From Pseudomonas graminis (lineage in GTDB: Bacteria; Pseudomonadota; Gammaproteobacteria; Pseudomonadales; Pseudomonadaceae), in the NCBI RefSeq assembly GCF_900111735.1, contig NZ_FOHW01000014.1, positions 1-64,000 of the forward strand: DNA of 64,000 nucleotides, read 5' to 3'. Of this stretch, positions 27,756-35,290 are shown in pieces; the stretch's first letter is position 1; each line of letters starts with the position of its first letter. A program made the translations under genes and the position numbers. Under the pieces are notes generated by a model that saw nothing but the letters and a program-made list of their open reading frames with translations, had not been told where the DNA came from and ran no database searches.

Positions 27756-28622
27756 CTACCAGTCGCCCCGCCACTGTTCGAGAAACTCTGTGTCTCTGGA
27801 CAGACCGACTCTTTCCCCCAGTTGGTACAACACCTCCATCAGGGATTCGCGCTCTACCGTTTCAATCTCATCTTCAAACTGGTTGATTTGCAGCATCGCG
27901 TTTTCGAACAGCAGTAGCGCGCGATCACCGGCATCGGGACCCTGCAATTTCAGCACTTCAACATAAAGCGCAGAAACCACGGGGTAAATTTTTGCCAGAA
28001 CTTCTTCATCCCCTTCCAGCAACTCAAGTCCAGATTTCACCTGCGGTTCAGATGTCGTCACCATGGGAATTTCCTTGCGGTACAGGAGCAGCGCATCTGG
28101 CGTTTTTAGCGCTGGGAAAGTAAATTTTTTGGATTCATCCCAGTTAATGCCCGTGTGGTAGAAAAGTCGCAGCCTTTGCTGCAACTTGACGGTATCGCCC
28201 TGAAGGCCGCAGAACTCATGACTTTCTATGATTGCAAAATCTTTGTCAGGGCACAGATCAGACTTCAATACCGTCGCCCCGATGTTCGAATAAAGGTCGG
28301 TCAACTCTATGAGGTCAGCCGTGTATTTGCCCTCTGAGACCCACCTGAATGAAAGCATATTTTTCAGTATCGGGCGCTCATTCATCTTCACTTCATCTGC
28401 GGTTAAAAACCTCCGAAAAAGTGCCTTGAGCGGGTCTCGAGCAACCCACATGCAAAACAACATGGGGCTGGTGTTTAAATCTATGCCGTCCCATTCGTCG
28501 ACAGTTCTGAAGACATCAAAAAGCTCCAACAGGCCGTGCTCTCGCATCTGGGCAAGGGTATAAACGCCCTCTTCCACTTCAACCACAAACACAGCGTCAT
28601 CAATCCACTTGACTGCTTTCAA
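27756..28622 (-). CDS. Hypothetical protein, Imm26-like N terminus
   Basis: A 288-residue soluble protein that is visibly more AT-rich than its chromosomal neighbours. It begins VKWIDDAVFVVEVEEGVYTL, recalling the first strands of Imm26-type immunity proteins. The C-terminal part is helical and acidic (EVLKLQGPDAGDRALLLFEN, QFEDEIETVERESLMEVLYQ). Family assignment is uncertain. The predicted start is TTG at 28622, overlapping the TGA of a short open frame (28619-28729), a coupling seen in toxin-immunity pairs. An internal start is possible. Confidence 0.55.
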   Translation of the reverse strand: MKAVKWIDDAVFVVEVEEGVYTLAQMREHGLLELFDVFRTVDEWDGIDLNTSPMLFCMWVARDPLKALFRRFLTADEVKMNERPILKNMLSFRWVSEGKYTADLIELTDLYSNIGATVLKSDLCPDKDFAIIESHEFCGLQGDTVKLQQRLRLFYHTGINWDESKKFTFPALKTPDALLLYRKEIPMVTTSEPQVKSGLELLEGDEEVLAKIYPVVSALYVEVLKLQGPDAGDRALLLFENAMLQINQFEDEIETVERESLMEVLYQLGERVGLSRDTEFLEQWRGDW

Positions 28623-28811
28623 CGCACATACTCCTTGTTTTTTATGGCTCGACCTTCAGCCTTGGCATCCAGCTTCGGTTCTTCCACAAATACGAGGTCA
28701 ATCGGGTAGTGCTCGACTATCTGCGCCATAACACCTGAACCCTTTACGCGACAGCTCGAATCCGCAGACTATTGAACCATCATTTCCAAAGACGATCTCT
28801 GATGGGACTCA
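28619..28811 (-). pseudogene. Possible frameshifted 3' remnant of a partner (toxin) gene
   Basis: On the minus strand one frame reads EIVFGNDGSIVCGFELSRKG. The next frame continues from the same point as VMAQIVEHYPIDLVFVEEPK and runs to NKEYVR and a stop that overlaps the start of the downstream gene by two bases. A single frameshift near 28738 would join them into one protein of about 60 residues without internal stops. The position directly before an immunity-like gene suits a decayed C-terminal toxin domain. This is inference, as I do not recognise the family. Confidence 0.3.
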
Positions 28812-28961
28812 GAGCCCGAGCCTTTAAGGAAAAATACCTTCATGAAGGCACTCAGACTCACCAACAGCAACGCGCCATCGGCCCAGATGCTCTGAGGGAC
28901 TCGCTGCGGGCATCATCACCCAGTCACAGAAGAACATCTGCCCCCTATCACTGGAGCACAC

Positions 28962-29411
28962 ATGAAATACGACGATGCCTCCTGGCACTACGGGGGCACC
29001 TTCCCCAAACATCTGCCAAAGTCAGCTGGCGCCACGCATATCGGTATGTTTCTCGCGTGGATGCTGATCAATGATCTCGCCAGCGAAGAACTGGAGGAAG
29101 ACGCCGAGAGCGAACTCGCCCAACTCAAGGATCGCACCCTCACCGGGGCACAGTTCGTTATGACCGTGCTGGACGAAAAACTGACTGACCAGGAGTTCTC
29201 TGAAGCCGGCAATGCGTTTGCCGTTGCTTATTACGAAGGTTTGAACAACGACAGTCGTTACGTCGACGACTACCTGCTGACCTTCGGTGTCGGCCTTGAA
29301 GCCCTCTACGGCGTTGAGGACAGCTGGGCTAATTACGATCAGCTGTCTGGCGTGATGGACGCACGCTTCGCGGCCTGGAATGCAGCCGGGCGGCCTGAAT
29401 ATATTATTTGA
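28962..29411 (+). CDS. DUF7832-like protein
   Basis: A 149-residue soluble, acidic protein beginning MKYDDASWHYGGTFPKHLPK and then GATHIGMFLAWMLIN. This opening is characteristic of a family found in bacterial toxin-immunity neighbourhoods that I believe is DUF7832. No biochemical function is known. The ATG at 28962 is poorly spaced from any AGGAG, so the start is supported mainly by the conserved N terminus. It is followed 134 bases later by the DUF4303 gene on the same strand. Confidence 0.65.
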   Translation: MKYDDASWHYGGTFPKHLPKSAGATHIGMFLAWMLINDLASEELEEDAESELAQLKDRTLTGAQFVMTVLDEKLTDQEFSEAGNAFAVAYYEGLNNDSRYVDDYLLTFGVGLEALYGVEDSWANYDQLSGVMDARFAAWNAAGRPEYII

Positions 29412-29545
29412 ACGTGCTTTAGATGACCTGCTGGCGCAGGTGGCAGCAACCCCTTCGGCAGTGCCCGCCAGCCTTGAGCTGATCGCATCACTGTCCTCAT
29501 CCCACAGGCTGTGATTGTTGTCTGCCTGATGGGGTGGTTTGACGC

Positions 29546-30055
29546 TTGACTGAAGAGCCCGACGTCGAGCAGTTTCAACAAGATGTTTTCAAAGCGTCCA
29601 TGAGCGCCATTGAACAGTTTCGGTCGGACTTTCCGAACACGCAGGTCTGTGGCTTTGCGCTGTATTCCGACGCCGACGCACGAACACTGGCACCCTCTTT
29701 CAACACCCAAGACCATCTGACGCGTGTCCAGGCGGAATACCCCGATGATGCGAAATACTTCAAGTGGTCCCCCGCCGAATGGAGCCACGAAGCCTACGGC
29801 GGGGATTGCTTTAACGATCTCTCGACAATGCTCTGGAACATGGCCGACGCGACCACCGACAACAACTTCGTGGCGCATCGCAGGCTTATATTTGAGCAAT
29901 GTGTCATCGCCCTGAAAAAACTGACGACGACGTTCGACACTGCCATTTATGTATTTTCGGTTTCTGACTTTGAATGCGTGGAGGACGAGATCGCCTGGGT
30001 AACCGCTCTCAACACTCCGGAAGAGGCCTACGAATTCAGAACATGGCTAGAATAA
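29546..30055 (+). CDS. DUF4303 domain protein
   Basis: A 169-residue single-domain protein with the DUF4303 hallmarks: FPNTQVCGFALYSDADARTL near the N terminus and KYFKWSPAEWSHEAYGG in the middle, then a helix and VYVFSVSD-type strand toward the C terminus. The family is a predicted immunity protein for secreted polymorphic toxins. The start is TTG 29546, about 9 bases after GGGGTGG; ATG 29600 is an alternative. It is 22 bases upstream of the SMI1/KNR4 gene, probably co-transcribed. Confidence 0.75.
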   Translation: MTEEPDVEQFQQDVFKASMSAIEQFRSDFPNTQVCGFALYSDADARTLAPSFNTQDHLTRVQAEYPDDAKYFKWSPAEWSHEAYGGDCFNDLSTMLWNMADATTDNNFVAHRRLIFEQCVIALKKLTTTFDTAIYVFSVSDFECVEDEIAWVTALNTPEEAYEFRTWLE

Positions 30056-30077
30056 GCGTCGGCGGGAAACTCGGATC

Positions 30078-30683
30078 ATGAGCCTCGTCGATACCTACCT
30101 CGCCGGCCTGCGTCAGTCGTTAGTGGCCGAAGATCTCGATCAACTGAAACATGCACACGGAGCTTCGGCGGCAGACCTGCAGCGACTCAGCAAGCGTTAC
30201 CCATTGTGCCCCGCAAGCCTGTTGCAACTGCTCGGCCAGATTGACGGCACACATTATCGGGATTACCCGAACGGCGAGGTCATGGTACTGATGCTGGGCT
30301 CCGACCTGCCCGGCTATCCCTACTACCTGAGTTCGGTAGAAGACATACTTGCAGAGGCTGACGGCCTTGATACTGAAAGCATCGTAGAACTTTATGAAGG
30401 CTGGTTTGAAAATGGCTGGCTGGATCAGGAGATGGATCTGATCGGAGAAGGCATTGACCCTACGGTGGGCATGAATGAGCGGCTGTGTTTTTCACACTGC
30501 ATCAACAACGGGGGCACTTCGAGGTTGTACATAGACCTCAATCCGGCGCCCGGCGGCACGGTGGGTCAGGTCATGCGCTTTCTGCATGACCCAGATAACT
30601 ATGAAGTGATTGCGCCGAGCTTCGATCACTACCTGCAACAGTTGATCGATGACGACTACGCGTTCATTCGCCCAGAGCCCTAA
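30078..30683 (+). CDS. SMI1/KNR4 family immunity-type protein
   Basis: A 201-residue protein with the SMI1/KNR4 (SUKH) layout. An N-terminal helix and RYPLCPASLLQLLGQIDGTH lead into a core of strands, ending LYIDLNPAPGGTVGQVMRFL and a final FDHYLQQLIDDD helix. SUKH proteins neutralise many nuclease and deaminase toxins of contact-dependent or type VI systems. No cognate toxin lies next to it. It is convergent with the gene at 30691, 7 bases away. Confidence 0.82.
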   Translation: MSLVDTYLAGLRQSLVAEDLDQLKHAHGASAADLQRLSKRYPLCPASLLQLLGQIDGTHYRDYPNGEVMVLMLGSDLPGYPYYLSSVEDILAEADGLDTESIVELYEGWFENGWLDQEMDLIGEGIDPTVGMNERLCFSHCINNGGTSRLYIDLNPAPGGTVGQVMRFLHDPDNYEVIAPSFDHYLQQLIDDDYAFIRPEP

Positions 30684-30690
30684 AGCCGGC

Positions 30691-31311
30691 TTACTGCCAC
30701 GGAAATGAGCGGTGGGTCACTCGCTGCAACGGAACCGAAAGCGCGGAGAAACGCGCTTCGACTTGCATGCACCGATCACCGTTCATGCGCTCTCCCAGGC
30801 ACAAGGGCAACGCCCGACAAGCCTGCAACGCACTGCCAATATTGATCTCAAGGACAGCGCTGACCTCTCGCGCCGCGACACCCAACTGGTCAGGCGAGCA
30901 TTCAGCAAGAAACAGGTCGTACTCGGCGTATAACTCGCGCGACAAACCGGGTTCTGCTGCCTTCGGGTCATCACCACCGGGCACCTCCAGGAAGGCATCT
31001 TGCTCAGAGTAATGCTCAAGGGCGATAACGTAGTCCTCCAGGCTAGAGTGCGGCTGCTGTCGCTTCTGTACACACAACACGTCCGCAAAACTAGCCGCTT
31101 CCAGGCATGACGAAAGCTCGAATCTGTCGCCAAAGTCCAGCACGCGACGCTCATCGTCTTCATCAATATTCGACACCAGGTAAAACCGGCTCTCCAGCAA
31201 CGCTGCGTGCCCTTGAACGTAGACCCACGCGTATCGATGCCATAGGGCTCGATCGTCAGAGCATGCAGCAATAGTCTCTACTGTCTCGCGGAGCGAATAA
31301 AGCTTGAACAT
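30691..31311 (-). CDS. Hypothetical protein at the island edge
   Basis: A 206-residue soluble protein that I cannot place. It begins MFKLYSLRETVETIAACSDD and continues WVYVQGHAALLESRFYLVSN. The central part is acidic, with several tryptophan, cysteine and phenylalanine residues. Size, context (convergent with an SMI1/KNR4 gene) and lack of signal peptide suit another immunity-type protein. The ATG at 31311 is preceded on the minus strand by a short purine run (AGGAGAG). Confidence 0.55.
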   Translation of the reverse strand: MFKLYSLRETVETIAACSDDRALWHRYAWVYVQGHAALLESRFYLVSNIDEDDERRVLDFGDRFELSSCLEAASFADVLCVQKRQQPHSSLEDYVIALEHYSEQDAFLEVPGGDDPKAAEPGLSRELYAEYDLFLAECSPDQLGVAAREVSAVLEINIGSALQACRALPLCLGERMNGDRCMQVEARFSALSVPLQRVTHRSFPWQ

Positions 31312-31450
31312 CCTGCCAACTCTCCTTGCATGTCACTGTAGTGCCCAAACGGATCAACCCGACTCGTGGTCTGAAACTTCAGAGGCGGGAGTTTGCCCAT
31401 TTTATGGTTGGTATGGCGCCTCTAGATGGAGGAATACTTTCACGCCATCG

Positions 31451-31516
31451 GATTAACGTTTTCGAGTACCACCCCCGCTCTGGTTAACATTTTCGAGTCT
31501 TGATTAACGGTTTGAC
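31451..31516. repeat. Three short direct repeats (GATTAACGTTTTCGAGT type)
   Basis: GATTAACGTTTTCGAGT (31451-31467), GGTTAACATTTTCGAGT (31482-31498) and a partial GATTAACGGTTTGAC (31502-31516) are in the same orientation, in the gap between the island and the LysR gene. They may be operator-like sites or terminal repeats left by a lost mobile element. Confidence 0.6.
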
Positions 31517-31527
31517 AGCGGATCGCA

Positions 31528-32436
31528 TCAACCCGCCCGTCCGCCCAACGCCAGCCCCACGTCACCGCCCGCCTCGCCCCAAAACCCCTCCGCCGCCTGA
31601 CTCAATCGCGCCTTCGGCCGGGTCAGGTGAATTTCCAGCGGAATGTCCCAGCTCTCATCGAGCGCTCTGACCAGTCGCCCTTCCAGCACTTCCTGCTCGG
31701 TGAGGCTTTTCGGCAGCCACGCCACACCTTTGCTTTCCAGGGCCATGGACATGAGCACCGCCGCAAGGTGGCTGCTGAACAGCGGTTTGAGGTGAAGGTA
31801 ATCCTCCTTGCCCCGCAGTCGGTGCGCGACGATACGCCCCAGCCCGGATTCATGGGTGTACGCCAGATACGGCAACGCCGCCGGCGCGGTGCCGAATTGG
31901 GTCGATCTGCTTGCCAGGGGCACCAGCACGTCCTCACCGACCTTCTTGCTGATGAACTGATCAGGGGCCAGCAGTGGCGGCACGTCGGGGTGGCGATGGC
32001 AGAGCAGAAACTGCACCTGACCGTGGATCAGCATCTGCTCGCAGACCGCCATGCTGTCGGAGTGCAGCTGCACGGCCTCGATGAGCGCGGCGTTTTCCGA
32101 GCTTCGCAGCCACTTGGGAAAGAAGGTGAACGACAGCGAATGCGTCGCCGCGAACTTGAGTGACCGCGCCGCCATCCCCGCCACTTCCTGGGCCTCGTTG
32201 CGCATCCGGTACAGGTGCCGGGCGGCCTCCTGAGCGCTGGGCAAAATCTGCCGCCCGGCTTCCGTCAGCGTTGCGCCCTGGGGTGTGCGCACGAACAACT
32301 CCACACCCATCCAGTTCTCCAGCGAGCGAACGCGGCGGCTGAAGGCCGGTTGGGTCACGTGCCGTGCTTCGGCGGCACGGACAAAGCTGCCGTACTCCGC
32401 CAGCGCCGAGAGATCTTCAAGCCAGACGAGTTCCAA
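31528..32436 (-). CDS. LysR-family regulator, divergent from tarD
   Basis: A LysR regulator of about 302 residues beginning ELVWLEDLSALAEYGSFVRA, with the helix-turn-helix RAAEARHVTQPAFSRRVRSL and a substrate-binding domain to the C terminus. I chose TTG 32436, which is 9 bases after a perfect AGGAGG at 32446-32451 and matches the usual opening of this subfamily. Longer ATG starts at 32457-32478 do not. It is divergent from the D-tartrate dehydratase gene with about 100 bases between, so it probably regulates that gene in response to tartrate or a related hydroxyacid. Confidence 0.85.
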   Translation of the reverse strand: MELVWLEDLSALAEYGSFVRAAEARHVTQPAFSRRVRSLENWMGVELFVRTPQGATLTEAGRQILPSAQEAARHLYRMRNEAQEVAGMAARSLKFAATHSLSFTFFPKWLRSSENAALIEAVQLHSDSMAVCEQMLIHGQVQFLLCHRHPDVPPLLAPDQFISKKVGEDVLVPLASRSTQFGTAPAALPYLAYTHESGLGRIVAHRLRGKEDYLHLKPLFSSHLAAVLMSMALESKGVAWLPKSLTEQEVLEGRLVRALDESWDIPLEIHLTRPKARLSQAAEGFWGEAGGDVGLALGGRAG

Positions 32437-32535
32437 GGGGCCATGCCTCCTGTGCATAGGGTGCGGCATTAATAGCATTGGGCGGGTCGCGTCGCAAAGC
32501 CTAACGTGGGGTCACGAACAACAAGAGGAACCGTC

Positions 32536-33705
32536 ATGCGCATCGTCGAAATCCGTGAAAAAACCGTTTCCATCGCCTCGCCCATCGCCAACGCCTACAT
32601 CGATTTTTCCAAGATGACCTGCTCGGTCGTGGCGGTGATCACTGATGTGATTCGCGACGGTAAGCCCGTCATCGGCTACGGCTTCAATTCCAACGGCCGC
32701 TATGGCCAAGGCGCACTGATGCGTGACCGCTTTCTGGCGCGCATCACCGAAGCCGATCCCGACACACTCGTCGATCACGAAAACAATAACCTCGACCCGT
32801 TCGCCATCTGGAAAGCGCTGATGACCAACGAAAAGCCAGGCGGCCACGGTGAGCGCTCGGTCGCCGTTGGCACCATTGACATGGCCGTCTGGGATGCAGT
32901 CGCCAAGATTGAAGGCAAACCCCTTTATCGCCTACTGGCTGACCGCTACCGTAACGGCGTGGCCGATGACAAAGTCTGGGTCTACGCCGCAGGTGGCTAT
33001 TACTACCCCGGCAAAGACCAGACCAAGCTCAAGGCGGAGATGCAGGGCTATCTGGATCGCGGTTATGACGTGGTCAAAATGAAGATCGGCGCCGTGCCAC
33101 TGGACGAAGACATCCGCCGCATCGAGGCGGTGCTTGAGGTGGTGGGTGACGGGCGTCGTCTGGCGGTGGACGCCAACGGCCGTTTTGATCTGGAGACCGG
33201 CATTGCGTATGCCGAAGCCATCAAGCCATACAACCTCTTCTGGTACGAAGAAGTCGGTGATCCGCTGGATTACGCGCTCCAGGCCGAGCTTGCCAATCAC
33301 TACGAGCTGCCCATGGCCACCGGTGAAAACCTGTTCTCCCATCAGGACGCCCGCAACCTGCTGCGTCACGGCGGCATGCGCCCTGATCGTGACTTTCTGC
33401 AGTTCGACTGCGCGTTGTCCTACGGACTGGTGGAATACATGCGCACCCTGAAGGTGATGGAAGACATGGGCTGGTCGTCACGCCGCGTGGTGCCCCACGG
33501 TGGTCACCAGATGTCCCTGAACATTGCCGCCGGCCTGCACCTGGGCGGCAACGAATCCTACCCGGACGTGTTCCAGCCCTTCGGCGGTTTCGCTGACGGG
33601 ATCAAGGTAGAAAACAGCTACGTCGGGCTTCCGGATATTCCGGGGGTCGGCTTTGAAGCGAAGTCCGCCTTGTACGCGGTGATGCGCGAGTTGGGTGAAG
33701 GCTGA
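32536..33705 (+). CDS. tarD: D(-)-tartrate dehydratase (enolase superfamily)
   Basis: A 389-residue protein, the length of Bradyrhizobium TarD, with which it shares long identical blocks (RNAYIDF-type start, NEKPGGHGERSVAVGTIDMA, YAAGGYYYPGK, MATGENLFSHQDARNLLR). The enolase-superfamily catalytic lysine motif is VVKMKIG. Metal ligands appear in AVDANGRF, WYEEVGDP and ATGEN, and the base histidine in VPHGGHQMSLN. It should dehydrate D-tartrate to oxaloacetate (EC 4.2.1.81) in the cytoplasm. The start at ATG 32536 follows AAGAGGAA. No tartrate transporter gene is adjacent. Confidence 0.88.
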   Translation: MRIVEIREKTVSIASPIANAYIDFSKMTCSVVAVITDVIRDGKPVIGYGFNSNGRYGQGALMRDRFLARITEADPDTLVDHENNNLDPFAIWKALMTNEKPGGHGERSVAVGTIDMAVWDAVAKIEGKPLYRLLADRYRNGVADDKVWVYAAGGYYYPGKDQTKLKAEMQGYLDRGYDVVKMKIGAVPLDEDIRRIEAVLEVVGDGRRLAVDANGRFDLETGIAYAEAIKPYNLFWYEEVGDPLDYALQAELANHYELPMATGENLFSHQDARNLLRHGGMRPDRDFLQFDCALSYGLVEYMRTLKVMEDMGWSSRRVVPHGGHQMSLNIAAGLHLGGNESYPDVFQPFGGFADGIKVENSYVGLPDIPGVGFEAKSALYAVMRELGEG

Positions 33706-33792
33706 CTGGCGATGGCATCAGCCCTCTTGCCCCACAGCTGATCCGCGAAATGCTCCGGTCATTGCGCCGCCAACGTGGCATGACCGGCGTCG

Positions 33793-34833
33793 TTACGCCT
33801 GCAGCTTTCGCGACAGGAAATCCCGAATGTACTGCGCAACCTCCGGCGCATGGGTCTCCAGTGCAAAGTGTCCGGCGTCGAGCAGATGCACCTCGGCACT
33901 CGGGATGTCCTTGCGAAACGCTTGCGCGCCCGGCGGGATGAAGGCCGGGTCGTGCTTGCCCCACACCGCGAGCAAGGGTGGCTGGTGCTTGCGCAAGTAC
34001 GCCTGGAACGCTGGATAGGCCGCCACGTTGCTGCGGTAATCGAGAATCAGGTCCAGCTGTATTTCCTCTGCACCGGGTCGCGACATGTAAAAAATGTCCA
34101 GGTTGTAGCCGTCGGGGGAAAGCTTCTCGGGATCAGAACCCGTGCCGTATTGCCATTCGCGGATAGTCTTGGGCGACAGCGAGGGGCGACAGGCTTCGCG
34201 GTTGGCGGGCGAAGGATCACGCCAATAGGCCTGCCACGGGTCCCACTGATCGCTGAAACCTTCAAGGTAGGCGTTGCCGTTCTGGCTGATGAGGGCCGTG
34301 ACCTTTTCCGGGTTCGCGGCGGCGAGACGCAGGCCGATGGGCGCCCCGTAGTCGAAGATGTACAACGCGTACCGCTTCAACCCGAGGGCCTCGGTGAAGC
34401 CCTCAACCACTTTATAAAGGTTGTCGAAGGTGTAATCGAACTGGCCTCGCGGCGGCGCCTGGGTGTTGCCGAAACCAGGCAAGTCCGGCGCGATCAGGCG
34501 GTACTCGCTGGCGAGCAGCGGCATCAGGTTGCGGAACATATGGCTGGCGCTCGGAAAACCGTGGAGCAGCAAGAGCACTGGCGCATCCTTCTCTCCGACT
34601 TCGCGGTAGAACACCTCGACATCGCCGACATTTTGCGTGAGAAACCTGACACGGAAGGCATCGTCGGACCCGGCGCCGCTGCTCCGGCGAGAAGGATGTG
34701 AGGCGGCCGAGGCCGTGCTGGCAAATGATGCGACGACGGCAGACGCCGCTCCAACCGCGGACGCTTGCAAAATGCTGCGCCGGCTGACGCCGGGCTTGCT
34801 GTTCGAGGAGTTGACGGAATCGGCGGAAGTCAT
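33793..34833 (-). CDS. Tat-exported alpha/beta hydrolase, dehalogenase/epoxide-hydrolase type
   Basis: A 346-residue protein with a twin-arginine signal (VSRRSILQAS at about residues 16-25, then a hydrophobic stretch ending ASTASAASH). The alpha/beta-hydrolase core shows HGFPSASHMFRNL (oxyanion), DLPGFG, the nucleophile elbow YIFDYGAPIGL with an aspartate nucleophile, the acid in WGKHDPAF and the histidine in DAGHFALE. Asp nucleophiles are typical of haloalkane dehalogenases and epoxide hydrolases. The substrate is unknown. Export by Tat implies folding, or cofactor-free assembly, in the cytoplasm before periplasmic action. It is convergent with tarD. Confidence 0.82.
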   Translation of the reverse strand: MTSADSVNSSNSKPGVSRRSILQASAVGAASAVVASFASTASAASHPSRRSSGAGSDDAFRVRFLTQNVGDVEVFYREVGEKDAPVLLLLHGFPSASHMFRNLMPLLASEYRLIAPDLPGFGNTQAPPRGQFDYTFDNLYKVVEGFTEALGLKRYALYIFDYGAPIGLRLAAANPEKVTALISQNGNAYLEGFSDQWDPWQAYWRDPSPANREACRPSLSPKTIREWQYGTGSDPEKLSPDGYNLDIFYMSRPGAEEIQLDLILDYRSNVAAYPAFQAYLRKHQPPLLAVWGKHDPAFIPPGAQAFRKDIPSAEVHLLDAGHFALETHAPEVAQYIRDFLSRKLQA

Positions 34834-35290
34834 TGGAAGCCCTGCATGAGTGGATTCATGATGAAGCCTATTGCCTGCAATGAAGACCGTGAATCACCAG
34901 AAAACTCAACTCACCATTTCTGATTGTGCAACGTTGTCAGACCTGCTGCGAGTATCGATAGCAAACAGGTACCCACTGACATACCGCGCGCATGAGCAGG
35001 ACCGGTTTTAGCCGGGAATGCGTCAATGGTCACGCTGCAGATGTGAGGACATTCATGCCGGCCTCTTCCCGGCTAAAGCCGGTCCCACTAAAAGCACCGT
35101 GCATCCCAGTAGGACTGGCTTTAGCCGGGAATGCGTCAATGGTCACGCTGCAGATGTGAGGACGTTCATGCCGGCCTCTTCCCGGCTAAAGCCGGTCCCA
35201 CTAAAGGCACCGCGTATCCCGGTAGGACCGGCTTTAGCCGGGAAAGCGCCATACGTCACACCGGAAAGCCAATGTCGGGTGTAGCGTTTA
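34834..35290. repeat. Intergenic region with a tandem REPIN array, 113-bp period
   Basis: From 34998 to about 35248, REPIN units begin at 34998, 35111 and 35224, spacing exactly 113 bases. Two full units carry both inverted halves and the third only its left half. The upstream part, 34834-34990, holds no gene and would contain the promoter of the Tat hydrolase. The array lies next to the hipA stop codon. Confidence 0.88.

Noticed and set aside
29380..29514. 44-residue open frame starting inside the DUF7832-like gene, running to 29514
   Set aside because: It starts out of frame inside an established gene and lacks a ribosome-binding site. The predicted protein has no familiar motif.
24881..31311. 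A polymorphic toxin gene in the immunity island
   Set aside because: No large Rhs/CdiA/VgrG-type protein or toxin domain is present; only a possible short remnant at 28619-28811 was kept, as inference.
31451..31516. CRISPR array
   Set aside because: Only two full repeats with one spacer-like gap and a partial third, unequal spacing and no cas genes nearby.
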